Origin: Microthrixaceae bacterium
Lineage (GTDB): Bacteria; Actinomycetota; Acidimicrobiia; Acidimicrobiales; DATDAH01
Assembly: GCA_020637195.1 (NCBI GenBank)
Contig: JACJWK010000013.1
Location: 1 to 64,000 of the forward strand
DNA length: 64,000 bases
Direction: 5' to 3'
Shown here: positions 46,404-55,299 of the stretch, piece after piece
How positions within the stretch are numbered: the stretch's first letter is position 1
Layout: the number at the start of each line of letters is the position of its first letter
Translations under genes and position numbers: made by a program
The notes under the pieces: generated by a model
Database searches by the model: none
The model's input: only the letters and a program-made list of their open reading frames with translations
Told to the model about the DNA's origin: nothing

Positions 46404-46627
46404 GATGGGTCCTGCCTTCCTGCTGTTCGGGTGGGATGGCGCCACCGGCCGGGAAGGCGGACAGGACACTCAGGGTGCGGACAAGGCTCCTATCAGGTCA
46501 CGTCCCCCCGACCGGTTGGTGCGCGCCGAGGACCCCACCCCGAGCCGACAGATCAGCAACAAGGCATCGGGCCAGTCACACCGCGAGTCAGAACTCGAGC
46601 CGGGCCCTCGACGAGCACGAGTCGATC
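46404..46627 (-). ncRNA. Possible IS110 bridge-RNA region (non-coding flank)
   Basis: This 224-bp stretch between the transposase start and the DUF222 gene holds no gene. In IS110-group elements the non-coding end upstream of the transposase encodes a structured bridge RNA that selects target and donor DNA. The position fits, but I did not derive a fold or locate the element ends, so this is only a pointer. Confidence 0.3.
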
Positions 46628-47969
46628 ATGAGTGTCACACCCCCTGGGGATGATGGGGTCATGTTCGGGGTGCTTCGAGAGGTGCGTGCGCAGCTCGCGG
46701 GGTTGGCGGGCACGCTCGACCCCGACCGAGTGACGGTGGACGAGGCGGCGCGGGCGATCGGTGAGCTGGCGGCGATCGAGAAGGCGGCGGCGGGGATGCG
46801 GTTGTTGCTGGCCCGGCGGGTGGACAACGCGTCGTTGTTCGGCCGGTCGGGGGACCGGTCAGCGGCGGAGTGGCTCGCGAAGCAGACCGGGCAGTCCACC
46901 CGCGACGCCCAGGAGGAGCTGGCCTGCTCGCGGCGGCTGAGGGAGTTGCCCGGCGCGGAGGACGCGGTACGCAACGGGGAGCTGTCGTCGGATCAGGCCA
47001 AAGCGGTGGCCGACGGCGCGGCGGCGGACCCGTCGGCCGAGGACGAGTTGTTGGACACGGCGCGGCGGGGGTCGCTGGGTGAGCTCGAGCGTCAGGCCAA
47101 GGCCCGCAAGGCGGCTGCGCTCGGCGACGACGAGGCCCGCCGCCGCGCCGCCCACAAGAAGCGGGGCTTCGCGATGGGTACCAACGCCCAGGGCGAGGGG
47201 TGGGGGCGGTTCAACGGGCCGGCCGACTTCGTGGTGCGCCTCAAGGCCCAGCTCAAGCCGTGGCTCGACGCCGAGTTCGCCCGCGCCCGCACCGAGGGCC
47301 GCCGCGAACGCCCCGACGCGTACACCTACGACGCCCTGCGCCAGATGCTGGGCCTCGCCGACGAACCCGCCGCCACCGGCGCCGGCACCGACGGCCCCCG
47401 CGACGCGAGCGGCCACCCCGGCGCGGGCCACCCCGGCGCCGGTGGAGACGGACCCCTCCACCGGCGGCACGGTCCCGGCCGCCCCCACGGACCCGACGCC
47501 GCCCCCGACCCGGGCCGCGACGCCGGCGACGAACCCGACGGCGCCGCGCCCACCGGGGGCCCGCCGCCGGTGACCCCACCCCACCCACCCCTCGCCCGCC
47601 CCCGCCTCCGCGCCGGCGCCGGCGAAGCGGGGCGCCGACGTGCGGCTCATCCTGCGGGTCGACGCCGCCGCGTTGCGCCGCGGCCACACCGAGGCAGGCG
47701 AACGCTGCGACGTCGCCGGCCTCGGCCCCGTCCCCCTCGCCGACCTCCGCCGCTTCCTCCCCCAAGCCGCCATCGACGTCGTGATCACCAACGGCGTCGA
47801 CGTGTTCAACGTCACCCACCTCGGCCGGCGCACCACCGCCCGCCAACAGACCGTCCTCGACCTGTTGAACATCGGCTGCACCCGCCTCGGCTGCAACGCC
47901 ACCGAACACCTCCAGGTCGACCACCGCGTCGACTGGGCCCACATCCACGTCACCGAGCTGGCCAACCTC
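46628..47969 (+). pseudogene. DUF222/HNH endonuclease-like gene, 5' part (split by island 2)
   Basis: DUF222 helices (EVRAQLAGLAG to AAEWLAKQTGQS and beyond) are followed by a proline-rich linker. In another frame from about 47600 come RLILRVDAAALRRGH and the HNH start CNATEHLQVDHRVDWAHIH. The coding sequence reaches ELANL at 47969 and is then cut by an inserted element; the rest resumes at 56732. Besides the insertion, a +1 shift lies in the C-rich linker near 47550-47600. DUF222/HNH proteins (13E12 family) are abundant in actinobacteria and of uncertain function. Confidence 0.85.
47958..47969 (+). repeat. Left attachment core of island 2
   Basis: CTGGCCAACCTC, the last bases of the 5' HNH fragment. 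It is identical to 56720-56731 at the other end of the element and reads in frame as L-A-N-L on both sides. Confidence 0.9.
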
Positions 47970-48246
47970 ACAAGTCGGGAAGCCATCCCCCTCGTGAGCG
48001 TCGGGACGGCCCGCGTGTAGTAGTCGGTCGCCTCAGAGGGGGGACTTGCCCAGCTGACACACCTACGGTGCGTTGGTCACTCAACGTTGTGTGACGGTAG
48101 TCGTCCGGCGTCGGGAACATTGGCCAAGTGGCGACGGGTCCAGCGTGCCGGGTCCGCCGAAGCGTGTTGCACCGTAAGTGCTCAGGTGCGCCAGTCGTGC
48201 TGGTGCATGAGTGGTCGATTCTCCACCACGCTGCCGCAATCCCGAG

Positions 48247-49539
48247 CTACGGATGGACGCCGGTGCCGTGCATCGATCCCACTAGCGAGGCTTCGGTGAT
48301 GCTGCGGCGAGCGAAGATGATGCCCGCGGCAAGCTCTGGGTCGTAGGTCGATGCCCCGGATCCGAGAGGACCGTCGTCGGCGCTGATCACGGCCCTCACC
48401 GCCAGACTGCCATCGGCGCGCCTGGCGAGTGAGGGCGTGGCCAACGAAGCGACCTCCACCACTCGTAAGCCGTGATGCACGAAGTCGCGGCTGTCGGCAT
48501 CCCATCCATCCGGAGTCAACAGCGCTACGAGAGTTCCGTCGCGCGCGTACGCCAGGTCGATCTGGGTGAGACCATCACCGCCGAGTTCCACAGCCTCGGC
48601 CCGACCGGCAAGTCGTCCGCGGTAGGTCCAAGTCCAATCGCCCACCGCGCCGGCTGTCTGCGCCCGGAACACGAATAGTTCGCTTGTGTCCCAGTCGGGC
48701 GAGCGGGTTGCAGGTTCGAAACGAAGGCACCGCACGGCGAGATACACGACCTCGGGTTCGGCCAAGAGCGCTGGTTCGTTCCACATCGCGCACCCGGCGA
48801 CCTCGTCGTCGAGCTTGGTGAGGTCCAGCGAAACGTCCCAGCCAGGATGCGTTGCAGCGGCTCCCAGCGTGACCGACGGAGCATTGGCGAGTTCTGGTGG
48901 GCTTGCCGCAGCACTCACGACAATGCGGAAACTGTTCGGCGGGCGGACTCCAAGCCCGCCGCCAGCTGGCACGAACAGGTCAAGGCGCGCGCCGATCCAC
49001 CTCACGCCGTCGGGCGCCTCTTGGCGGGCGAGGTTCGCAACCTCATGATCAGTGAAGCCGGAACCGCCGGTCGCTGGGTCGGTGGCGGGTTCGGCAACCC
49101 AGAGCGGCTGCACCAGATCCCATGACGCGCCGCCGTTGGTGCTCTCGGCCAAGTGCGTCTCGATCCTCGAGACGCGCTGAGTGCCGTCAATGTGCATGCT
49201 CGGCCAGGAGTAGGCCATCCACAAGCGGTCTGAGTCCGGGTCGTAGCGGACAGACGGGTCGGCATATCCGCGCAAGGGTGACGGTGATCCACCAGGCAAG
49301 GTCGCCGGTGGGTCGCCGCCGATCCCAATCTCGGGACACGCGCTTAGGTCGGTGCAGTCCAAGGTCGTCGGCACGACCTCCTCCTCGCTAGTCTCCTCAT
49401 CCTCCCGATGCGTCGAGGTCGCAGGAGGGTCGGGAGGCACGGTGGTCGCTGGGCCCGCGTCAGTGCTTGTCGAGCTGCACGATAGGGACATCGCAGTGAT
49501 GAGCAAGAACGGAACGACGGTCGATCCGAAGCGACGCAT
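48247..49539 (-). CDS. Secreted lipoprotein with BNR/sialidase-type repeat
   Basis: The protein has 430 residues. The signal ends in lipobox MSLSC, followed by a Thr/Pro/Glu-rich linker. An Asp-box (ESTNGGASWDLV) and strand-rich sequence suggest a beta-propeller as in sialidase-like proteins, but catalytic sialidase residues are not recognisable. The start codon lies inside a 24-bp palindrome with a -10 on each strand, 6 nt after the -10, so the mRNA is probably leaderless. It is divergent from a TetR gene that presumably represses it. Confidence 0.8.
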   Translation of the reverse strand: MRRFGSTVVPFLLITAMSLSCSSTSTDAGPATTVPPDPPATSTHREDEETSEEEVVPTTLDCTDLSACPEIGIGGDPPATLPGGSPSPLRGYADPSVRYDPDSDRLWMAYSWPSMHIDGTQRVSRIETHLAESTNGGASWDLVQPLWVAEPATDPATGGSGFTDHEVANLARQEAPDGVRWIGARLDLFVPAGGGLGVRPPNSFRIVVSAAASPPELANAPSVTLGAAATHPGWDVSLDLTKLDDEVAGCAMWNEPALLAEPEVVYLAVRCLRFEPATRSPDWDTSELFVFRAQTAGAVGDWTWTYRGRLAGRAEAVELGGDGLTQIDLAYARDGTLVALLTPDGWDADSRDFVHHGLRVVEVASLATPSLARRADGSLAVRAVISADDGPLGSGASTYDPELAAGIIFARRSITEASLVGSMHGTGVHP

Positions 49540-49561
49540 AAACCGACTATAGTCGGCTTAT
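49538..49561. promoter_or_regulatory. Symmetric TetR operator with two divergent leaderless promoters
   Basis: A 24-bp palindrome with one mismatched pair is centred on CCGACTATAGTCGG. It contains TATAGT on both strands. In each direction an ATG follows 6 nt after the -10 (49539 on minus, 49560 on plus), so both transcripts would begin at the start codon. A regulator bound here would block both promoters. Confidence 0.7.
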
Positions 49562-49637
49562 GAGCTTGGACGCATTCCTGGGCGATGTCCGAGTGGACGC
49601 ACTGGAGGTCGTGGTTCCCATAGGCATCAGGCGATGA
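49560..49637 (+). CDS. Short leader ORF before the TetR gene, 25 aa
   Basis: The ATG lies at the expected transcription start of the symmetric promoter, and the stop overlaps the TetR ATG by four bases (ATGA). It encodes 25 residues of no known family. It could couple translation of the regulator to a leaderless message, or be a relic N terminus. Confidence 0.4.
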   Translation: MSLDAFLGDVRVDALEVVVPIGIRR

Positions 49638-50354
49638 CCCCAGGGAGGACGCAGCGCCCGCACGACACCCACGCAGGCAGCAGGCAAGCCGGAGCCGTTC
49701 CCCTCAAACAGGAACGCGCCAGAGCCACGCTGGCGAGTATTGAGGCGACAGCGGTCAGGCTGTGGAACGCCAGCGGCTACGACCGGGTGAGCGTCGATGC
49801 CATCTGCGATGCAGCGGGGATCTCCAAAGGCGCGTTCTACTTCCACTTCGCATCCAAGGCCGAACTGTTGCACGCGGTCGCGGTGCCCGACACCGCGAGG
49901 TTGGTCGAGCGAACTCGGGAGGCGCTCGACGACGGAACGCCACCCGACCTAATCCTCGTCGGACAGATAGTCACATGGGTCGCCGACGACATTCGACAAG
50001 TTCCGGCATCACTCGTAGAGCGCGCAGTGCTCGGACCTTCTCGCTGGAGCACCGATTGACCCCAACACCGACAGAGCCCGGCGTTTCCTGCTCCGGGAGG
50101 CCTTCGGCCTGGTCTTTCGCGCAGCGCAACAAGGCGGATCGCTACCGCCCACGTTTCCGCCTGGCGAGCTCGCTGCGGTCGCCACGTGGTCAACCCTGCA
50201 GGGCATCCTCTTCTGGAGTCGCGGCGTCTACGGCCGTCGCGGGCTGACGACCATCCTGTGGCAGCGGGCCCAGATGATCTGGCACGGCGGCAGCCTAGAG
50301 AGCCTGGACCCCGACTGCCCGCGAACGAGGCCGACTGGGAGCGCAAACGGTTGA
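49634..50354 (+). pseudogene. TetR-family regulator, frameshifted in C-terminal part
   Basis: The N-terminal DNA-binding domain is intact: YDRVSVDAICDAAGISKGAF then YFHFASKAELLHAV. The first frame stops at 50059. A continuation in the next frame (from about 50045 to a stop at 50354) has good TetR-C-like sequence, including WSTLQGILFWSRGVYG. A one-base shift near 50035-50058 therefore breaks the gene, or is a read error. The upstream palindrome is its likely operator. Confidence 0.7.
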
Positions 50355-50384
50355 TGCCGAGGCCGGGTGTGGCCCGCCACGCTC

Positions 50385-50830
50385 GTTGAGCACGGCGGCG
50401 ACGTGATCAGAACTGGCCCAGGACCTCGTTGGTCTCGAGTAGGCACGGCTCCGGTCGCCACGCCCGATACCAGGCCCGGTCGTGCGCGTCGATCGCCCGA
50501 TGCCGGTGCAGCCCTTGTTGCGCGTCACCTCGCGCGACACCGTCGACGGCGCCCGGCCGAGGCGCTTGGCGATTGCGCGGCGTGATTCACCGCCGGCGAC
50601 GCCACGCGAGAACGCCTCTCGTTCGGCCAGCGTGAGGTGGCCGACGCGGCGCCGGCGAGGGCGCCACACCCCGCCGTTGAGTCGCAGGATCGTGTACACC
50701 GATCCCGGCGGCTTGCCCATCGCCCGGCTGATCTCGCTGATCTACTCGCCGCCATGCCAGCGCCCCCACAGCTCGTTCTTCCGCTCGTCGGACATCCCCG
50801 GTCGTCCAACCTGGCCACGGACCACCTCCT
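50385..50830 (-). pseudogene. IS30-family transposase remnant
   Basis: The N-terminal part is recognisable: ERKNELWGRWHGGE, then a stop codon, then ISRAMGKPPGSVYTILR and the HTH_38 block LGRAPSTVSREVTRNKG. Further on it is frameshifted, and the catalytic domain is absent. It is inactive and lies between the TetR remnant and the relaxase gene. Confidence 0.75.
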
Positions 50831-50951
50831 CGGTCAGGACAAGAGGGCCATCCCGTTGCGCTGACCGGTTGAACCCAGGGCCCGATTTTGTAGCCAAGCG
50901 ACGCTGTCGTGGCCATCGCTCTGGGCTGAAGGGCGCGGACGTTCGTCCCGC

Positions 50952-53621
50952 TCACCACAGGTCCAGACCGAGACCGTCGTCGACGGCGGGCGGCTCGCTC
51001 TGCTGCAGTCGGTCGAGGCGGGCGGTGACCTGGGCGACGGCGTCGGCGAGGGTGCGCTCGACGACCCGGTCAGGCAGCTCGGCGAGCAGCGCTTCACGCC
51101 CGACCTCAACCGGCTCCCCGTGGGGCTCGGGCAGGATGTCCCGCAGCTCGGACGCTAGGTGCTGCGATCGGTCGCGCGACAACTCACGTTCGGCGTGCTC
51201 CAACAAGAGATCCCGCCCCTCCGGTCGCTGCGCTCGCTGCGCGTTGACGGTGAGGATGCTCCACACGGCTTCGTCGGGAGTCGACAGGTAGAGGCGGTTC
51301 TCGACCCGGCCTCTGCTCAGCGCGGTGTAGGCGGCTTGGCGGTCGAGGTCGCCGTCGCCGCCGAGGGTGAAGATGCGGTCGGCGGTGGCGCCTTGGGTCT
51401 TGTAGTTGGTGCGCGCGTAGCCGTGGTCCAGGAAGCCTTGCTCGAGTCGGTCGGCGGGCATAGTGCGCTCGGCGTCGACCCGTTCGCAGTGGAAGGTCAC
51501 GGTGCGGTGGCGTTCGTTGATGGCGGTGACGGTGCCGAGGTCGCCGTTGAGGATGTCGAGGTCCCAGTGATTGCGGCAGACGGCGAGGACCTGGTCGCCG
51601 ACGGCAAACTCCCGGCCCGCCACGCGGATGCGGCGGTCGATTCCTAGCTCGTGGTTGCCGAACCGCCCCGCGGCGTCGAGCAGTGCGCGGGCGCGGTCGT
51701 TGAGGTCGGCGACGTCGGCCCGGCGCGTGGCGATCATGACCTTGTCGTCGCCCGGAGCGGCGAACCAGTCATCGACCAACCTCTGTCGGAGGGCGTCGGC
51801 GTTGTCGGCGGTGATGATGCGGCCGTTGGCCCCGTAGGCGGCGACGGCTTCGGAGACGCGGCCATTGCGGAGGTCGTTGAGCGCGCCGATCTCCCACTCG
51901 TGGATCTGGCGGCGGTTCTCGACCAGCATCGTCGGCGGCGCGTGCAGCGACATGGCCCGGAACGAACCCCCGGCGTCGATCTCGGGCAGCTGCGCGGTGT
52001 CACCAGCCAACACCAACTTGGCCCCGGCCTCGGTCGTGTAGCTCGACAACCGATCGAGGGTTCTCGTCCCGACCATGCCGCTCTCGTCGATCACGACCAC
52101 GCAGCCGGCGTCGAGGACCAGGCGGCCTTCGTCGAGTTGGTTGAGCAGCCGGGTGATGGTCATCGACGGGATTCCCGACCCGGCCGACAGCTCGGCGGCC
52201 GCGCGAGCGGAGAGGGCCGCGCCGAACACCGAGTAGCCCGATGCTTCCCAGCCTTCCCGGGCGGCGTCGAAGGTGAAGGTCTTGCCGGTCCCCGCCGCGC
52301 CGACGGCGACGTCGATGCCGGCACCCGACAGGGTGAGGTGTCGGACCATGGCGGCCTGCTCGTCGCTGATGGACGGGCGGGCGGCGATCGCTGCTTCGAC
52401 CTTGTCGGGTTGTGCGATGGCGGCTCCGGCGTCGCGTTGGGCGCGGGCGCGCTCGACGACGCGGTTCTCGGTCACCAACAGCTCGATGGTCGTCCAGCGG
52501 GGTTCGCCGGCGACGTCGCCGACCTCGATGACGCGGTGCTCGGCGATGAACCCGTCGGCGAGGTCCTCGATGGCGGTCACGTCGGCGCCGTCTCCCATCC
52601 GCTCGGCGACCGCCCTCACCACGTCCCGTCGCCCGAACGTCGAGGCGTGCTCGGTCACCCCGGTGGGCGAGGCGAGGTCGTCGAACAGGACGCCGACCGA
52701 CCACAGCTGCGGCTCGCGGGTCACGCCCCGCTCCAGGAGCTCGGCGACCTGGATGGGACCGAACCCGACCTCGTCAGCGCGCTGCGCCCAGTCGGCCCGG
52801 AGCGCGTTGGCGTCGACGTCGTAGACCTTGGCCTTGCGGGTGTCGAGCGCGGCGATCTGGGCGGCCTTGGCCGAGTGCTCGGCGCGGGCTTCCATCGCGT
52901 CGAGGATCTCGGCCCGCCGCGTCGAGAACTCGTCGATCACGTGGCGGGAGATGCCGGCGACATCGGCGTAGCCGTTGGTCACCGGTTGCCACTCGACGCC
53001 CAACCGGCGGGTCAGCTCGGCGCGCAGCTGGGCTTGGTAGAGGAACCCGGCGGTCTTGGCGTGGTGGAACATCGGCGGTGAGTGCAGCGCCCCCCAGCGG
53101 CCGTCGGGCATCCGGGTCATGTTCGCGATGAGCACGTGGGTGTGCAGCGTCGGATCCCCCGCACGCGACGTCTGGTGGCGGAACCCCGCGGCCACGAACC
53201 CGTCGCCGGGCACCTGGTGCTGGACCCCATCGGTCCGGCGGCGCGACAGGCACACCTGGCGCTCGAGGTAGCCGACCGCCGCGTCGACCGCGGCCTCGTG
53301 CGCGGCGACCACCTCACCGGTCACCGTGCCGGCCTCACCCAGGCCGTAGAGGATGCTGATCGACTTGGGCGCCCGGAACGTGAAGTCCAGGCCGGGCAGC
53401 TTCGCCCGCGTCAGCCGCTCGTCGCTGCCGGGTGCGCGGCCCTCCAGCACCGCGGTGAGGTCGGCCTCGTCGACCATGCCGGCGAGGCCCAACAGCTCGG
53501 CTCCAGTGCCCAGCCATCGGCCCGGCGCTTCACCCCGGCCGGTGTAGTAGTCCTCCACGCCACTGGCGATCGACAGGTAGTAGGTCTGCTGGTCGGCGGC
53601 CATCAACCCGATGTTCAACAT
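50952..53621 (-). CDS. MobF-family conjugative relaxase (TrwC/TraA-like) with helicase
   Basis: The protein has 889 residues. The N-terminal relaxase domain has tyrosines in DYYTGRGEAPG and the metal-binding histidines in GDPTLHTHVLIANM. An SF1 helicase follows, with Walker A GAAGTGKTF near residue 440 and Walker B VVVIDESGM. YKTQGATAD and YTALSRGR near the end are the late helicase motifs. It would nick at an oriT and pilot single-stranded DNA to a recipient. ATG 53621 has TTGAGGTG upstream; GTG 53642 is the alternative. No coupling or secretion genes accompany it. Confidence 0.92.
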   Translation of the reverse strand: MLNIGLMAADQQTYYLSIASGVEDYYTGRGEAPGRWLGTGAELLGLAGMVDEADLTAVLEGRAPGSDERLTRAKLPGLDFTFRAPKSISILYGLGEAGTVTGEVVAAHEAAVDAAVGYLERQVCLSRRRTDGVQHQVPGDGFVAAGFRHQTSRAGDPTLHTHVLIANMTRMPDGRWGALHSPPMFHHAKTAGFLYQAQLRAELTRRLGVEWQPVTNGYADVAGISRHVIDEFSTRRAEILDAMEARAEHSAKAAQIAALDTRKAKVYDVDANALRADWAQRADEVGFGPIQVAELLERGVTREPQLWSVGVLFDDLASPTGVTEHASTFGRRDVVRAVAERMGDGADVTAIEDLADGFIAEHRVIEVGDVAGEPRWTTIELLVTENRVVERARAQRDAGAAIAQPDKVEAAIAARPSISDEQAAMVRHLTLSGAGIDVAVGAAGTGKTFTFDAAREGWEASGYSVFGAALSARAAAELSAGSGIPSMTITRLLNQLDEGRLVLDAGCVVVIDESGMVGTRTLDRLSSYTTEAGAKLVLAGDTAQLPEIDAGGSFRAMSLHAPPTMLVENRRQIHEWEIGALNDLRNGRVSEAVAAYGANGRIITADNADALRQRLVDDWFAAPGDDKVMIATRRADVADLNDRARALLDAAGRFGNHELGIDRRIRVAGREFAVGDQVLAVCRNHWDLDILNGDLGTVTAINERHRTVTFHCERVDAERTMPADRLEQGFLDHGYARTNYKTQGATADRIFTLGGDGDLDRQAAYTALSRGRVENRLYLSTPDEAVWSILTVNAQRAQRPEGRDLLLEHAERELSRDRSQHLASELRDILPEPHGEPVEVGREALLAELPDRVVERTLADAVAQVTARLDRLQQSEPPAVDDGLGLDLW

Positions 53622-54224
53622 GCGCACGCACCTCAACTTCACGTCCCCACCCCCCGAGGCCGCTCGGTCACCCCGATCTCGCGAAGAAATCCGAGAAACC
53701 CGGTGAGGTCACTCGCCGAGTCGCCGCCCAGGTCACAACTCGGGTCACTCAAACGGGACCCGAGGGAGTGACTTCGTCGCGCATCGGAGTCCCGGTTCTG
53801 GTCCCGGGATCGGTCCCGGGATCGGTCCCACGTCCCTGTTGTCGCACCCGGCCATCCCGCTGGCTGTCCTGCCGGGTGTGCCGCTGGCGTGGCTTCCCCG
53901 TGCCCAACCTGGCCGGAGGCCGCCGGGGTGGAAGCCCACCTGAGCGAAGCGAAGGCGCGAGCATCGCTGCGAGCTGCGAGCTGCGGACGGGACGGCACGA
54001 GGCGGCACGACCGGCTCCCGGTCGCGTTCCCGGTTGGTGTCCCGCTGGGTGTCCCGCTGGGTGTCCCGCTGGGTGTCCCGCTCGACCGCGAGCCAGTCTG
54101 TGACCCTATGCAGGTGTCAAGAGGGGATCGCGTGGCGTGAGCTTTTCGGGGGACGCTCGGATGGAGCGCGTCGGTGGTCGCTGTGATGCGCTCATCGGGT
54201 GCGCGGGCTTCGAGTGGATGATGC
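53622..54224. repeat. GTCCCG-rich repeat zone upstream of the relaxase gene
   Basis: No convincing gene. Reiterated motifs include TCCCGGGATCGG (two copies near 53800), a 12-bp unit GTGTCCCGCTGG in about four tandem copies (54038-54085), and GTCACAACTCGGGTCACTC at 53732. The last recurs with one change at 54935. The position next to the relaxase suits an oriT or iteron region, but no nick site was identified. A long minus-strand frame runs through it; I regard it as unproven. Confidence 0.5.
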
Positions 54225-54473
54225 TCAGCGGCGGTCGTGGAAGAGGCCGGTCTCGATGGCGTGCTGCAGGAGCGTCGCCGCGGGTTCCCAGGCCGCGTCG
54301 TCGGCGGCACGCTGGTGGCATCGGCGCTGGGCGTCGACCACAGCGGCCTTGCGGCCATCGATCGTGAAAGTCGCCAGCTCGCGCAGCAGGTCCTCGAGGT
54401 GGTCGCCTCGCTCAGCCACGTCGTAGGCGATCCGGCACGCGTCCTCGATCGGGCACTCCTCGTCCAACGACAA
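54225..54473 (-). CDS. Small hypothetical protein of island 2
   Basis: The 82 residues are acidic and helical in pattern (ECPIEDACRIAYDVAERGDH then LEDLLRELATFTIDGRKAAV). Composition looks genuinely coding, unlike the flanks. No family is recognised. The TTG start at 54473 follows GGGAG closely and could be wrong. A location between relaxase and integrase suggests an accessory mobilisation or plasmid-type protein, without proof. Confidence 0.45.
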   Translation of the reverse strand: MSLDEECPIEDACRIAYDVAERGDHLEDLLRELATFTIDGRKAAVVDAQRRCHQRAADDAAWEPAATLLQHAIETGLFHDRR

Positions 54474-55047
54474 CTCCCCGAGTGGCCGCCCAACCCCCTG
54501 AGGTCCGCAGGGTAGGCGTGGCGACCCGGGACCAGCGGTCGGGCCGCAGCGAGCGGGACCGGCGGGTCGGGCACCGCGGCTGTGACGCCTGCGGCGTCGA
54601 CCGGGACGGGGCCGGGATGCTCCTGGCGCCGGGACCGGGACTCGTCCCGGTCCCGATTGCGTTCCCGGATGGATTCCCGGTTCGGTCCCGGTTTCGGTCC
54701 CAACCCCAGGTCACGGCGCTGCGCGCGGTCCCACCGGGCGCCTGTGGCGTACCCGGTGTCCTGGTCGAGGAATCCGCGGATTTCTTCGAACCGGGAACTT
54801 GAACGGGACCGCCACCGGGAGTCCCGTTCGCGATGGTCGACATCGTGAGTTGCCCATCCCGCCGACCGGGACACCACCATGCCCATGCGTCGGCGCCTGC
54901 CGACGCGCAGGGCGTACCCCAGGTCGTAGGTCGAGTCACAAGTCGGGTCACTCACCGCGACCGCTGCCCGAGATATCTGGCCCTGATGCCGCGCAGGGCG
55001 TACCTCGGGTCGTATGTCAGGTCGTACCGATCGCCAGGGTGCCCGTC
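54474..55047. repeat. Second GTCCC-rich repeat zone of island 2
   Basis: Dense GGGACC/GGTCCC and TTCCCGG motifs lie at 54630-54710 and 54790-54830. A pair of similar blocks starting GCGCAGGGCGTACC stands at about 54906 and 54988. A plus-strand frame (GTG 54482 to 54802) is open, but its repeats make coding doubtful. This zone shares motifs with the one at 53622-54224. Confidence 0.45.
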
Positions 55048-55293
55048 GTGACCCACCCGACGGACCGGACCTCGGCCACCTCACCGCACGCCAGCCCTGG
55101 CGCCAGCGAGGTGGACCAGGCTGTCGTGGCGTGGGTGGTCGCGTCGTGCGAGCGCCAGGGGGTGGCGGTGAAGGTGACCGACGCGGCTGTGGTGGCCCGC
55201 ATCGGGGTGCTGCTCGGTGCCTCCGACGCGGGGGATCCCGCGGAGTCCGCTCGCCGCCGGTCTGAGGGCGGCGACGGGATCGCCGCCGCATAG
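55048..55293 (+). CDS. Small hypothetical protein next to serine integrase
   Basis: The protein has 81 residues, with a helical core DQAVVAWVVASCERQGVAVK then VTDAAVVARIGVLLG. I recall similar short proteins near integrases of actinobacterial elements, but no function is known; a recombination directionality role is conceivable. GTG 55048 has AGGGTG 7 nt upstream. It converges with the integrase gene (6-nt gap). Confidence 0.5.
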   Translation: MTHPTDRTSATSPHASPGASEVDQAVVAWVVASCERQGVAVKVTDAAVVARIGVLLGASDAGDPAESARRRSEGGDGIAAA

Positions 55294-55299
55294 CTGCGG

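Noticed and set aside
48087..48346. Two short plus-strand frames near the left end of island 2
   Set aside because: They overlap each other, have no ribosome site, and their composition is unlike coding sequence here.
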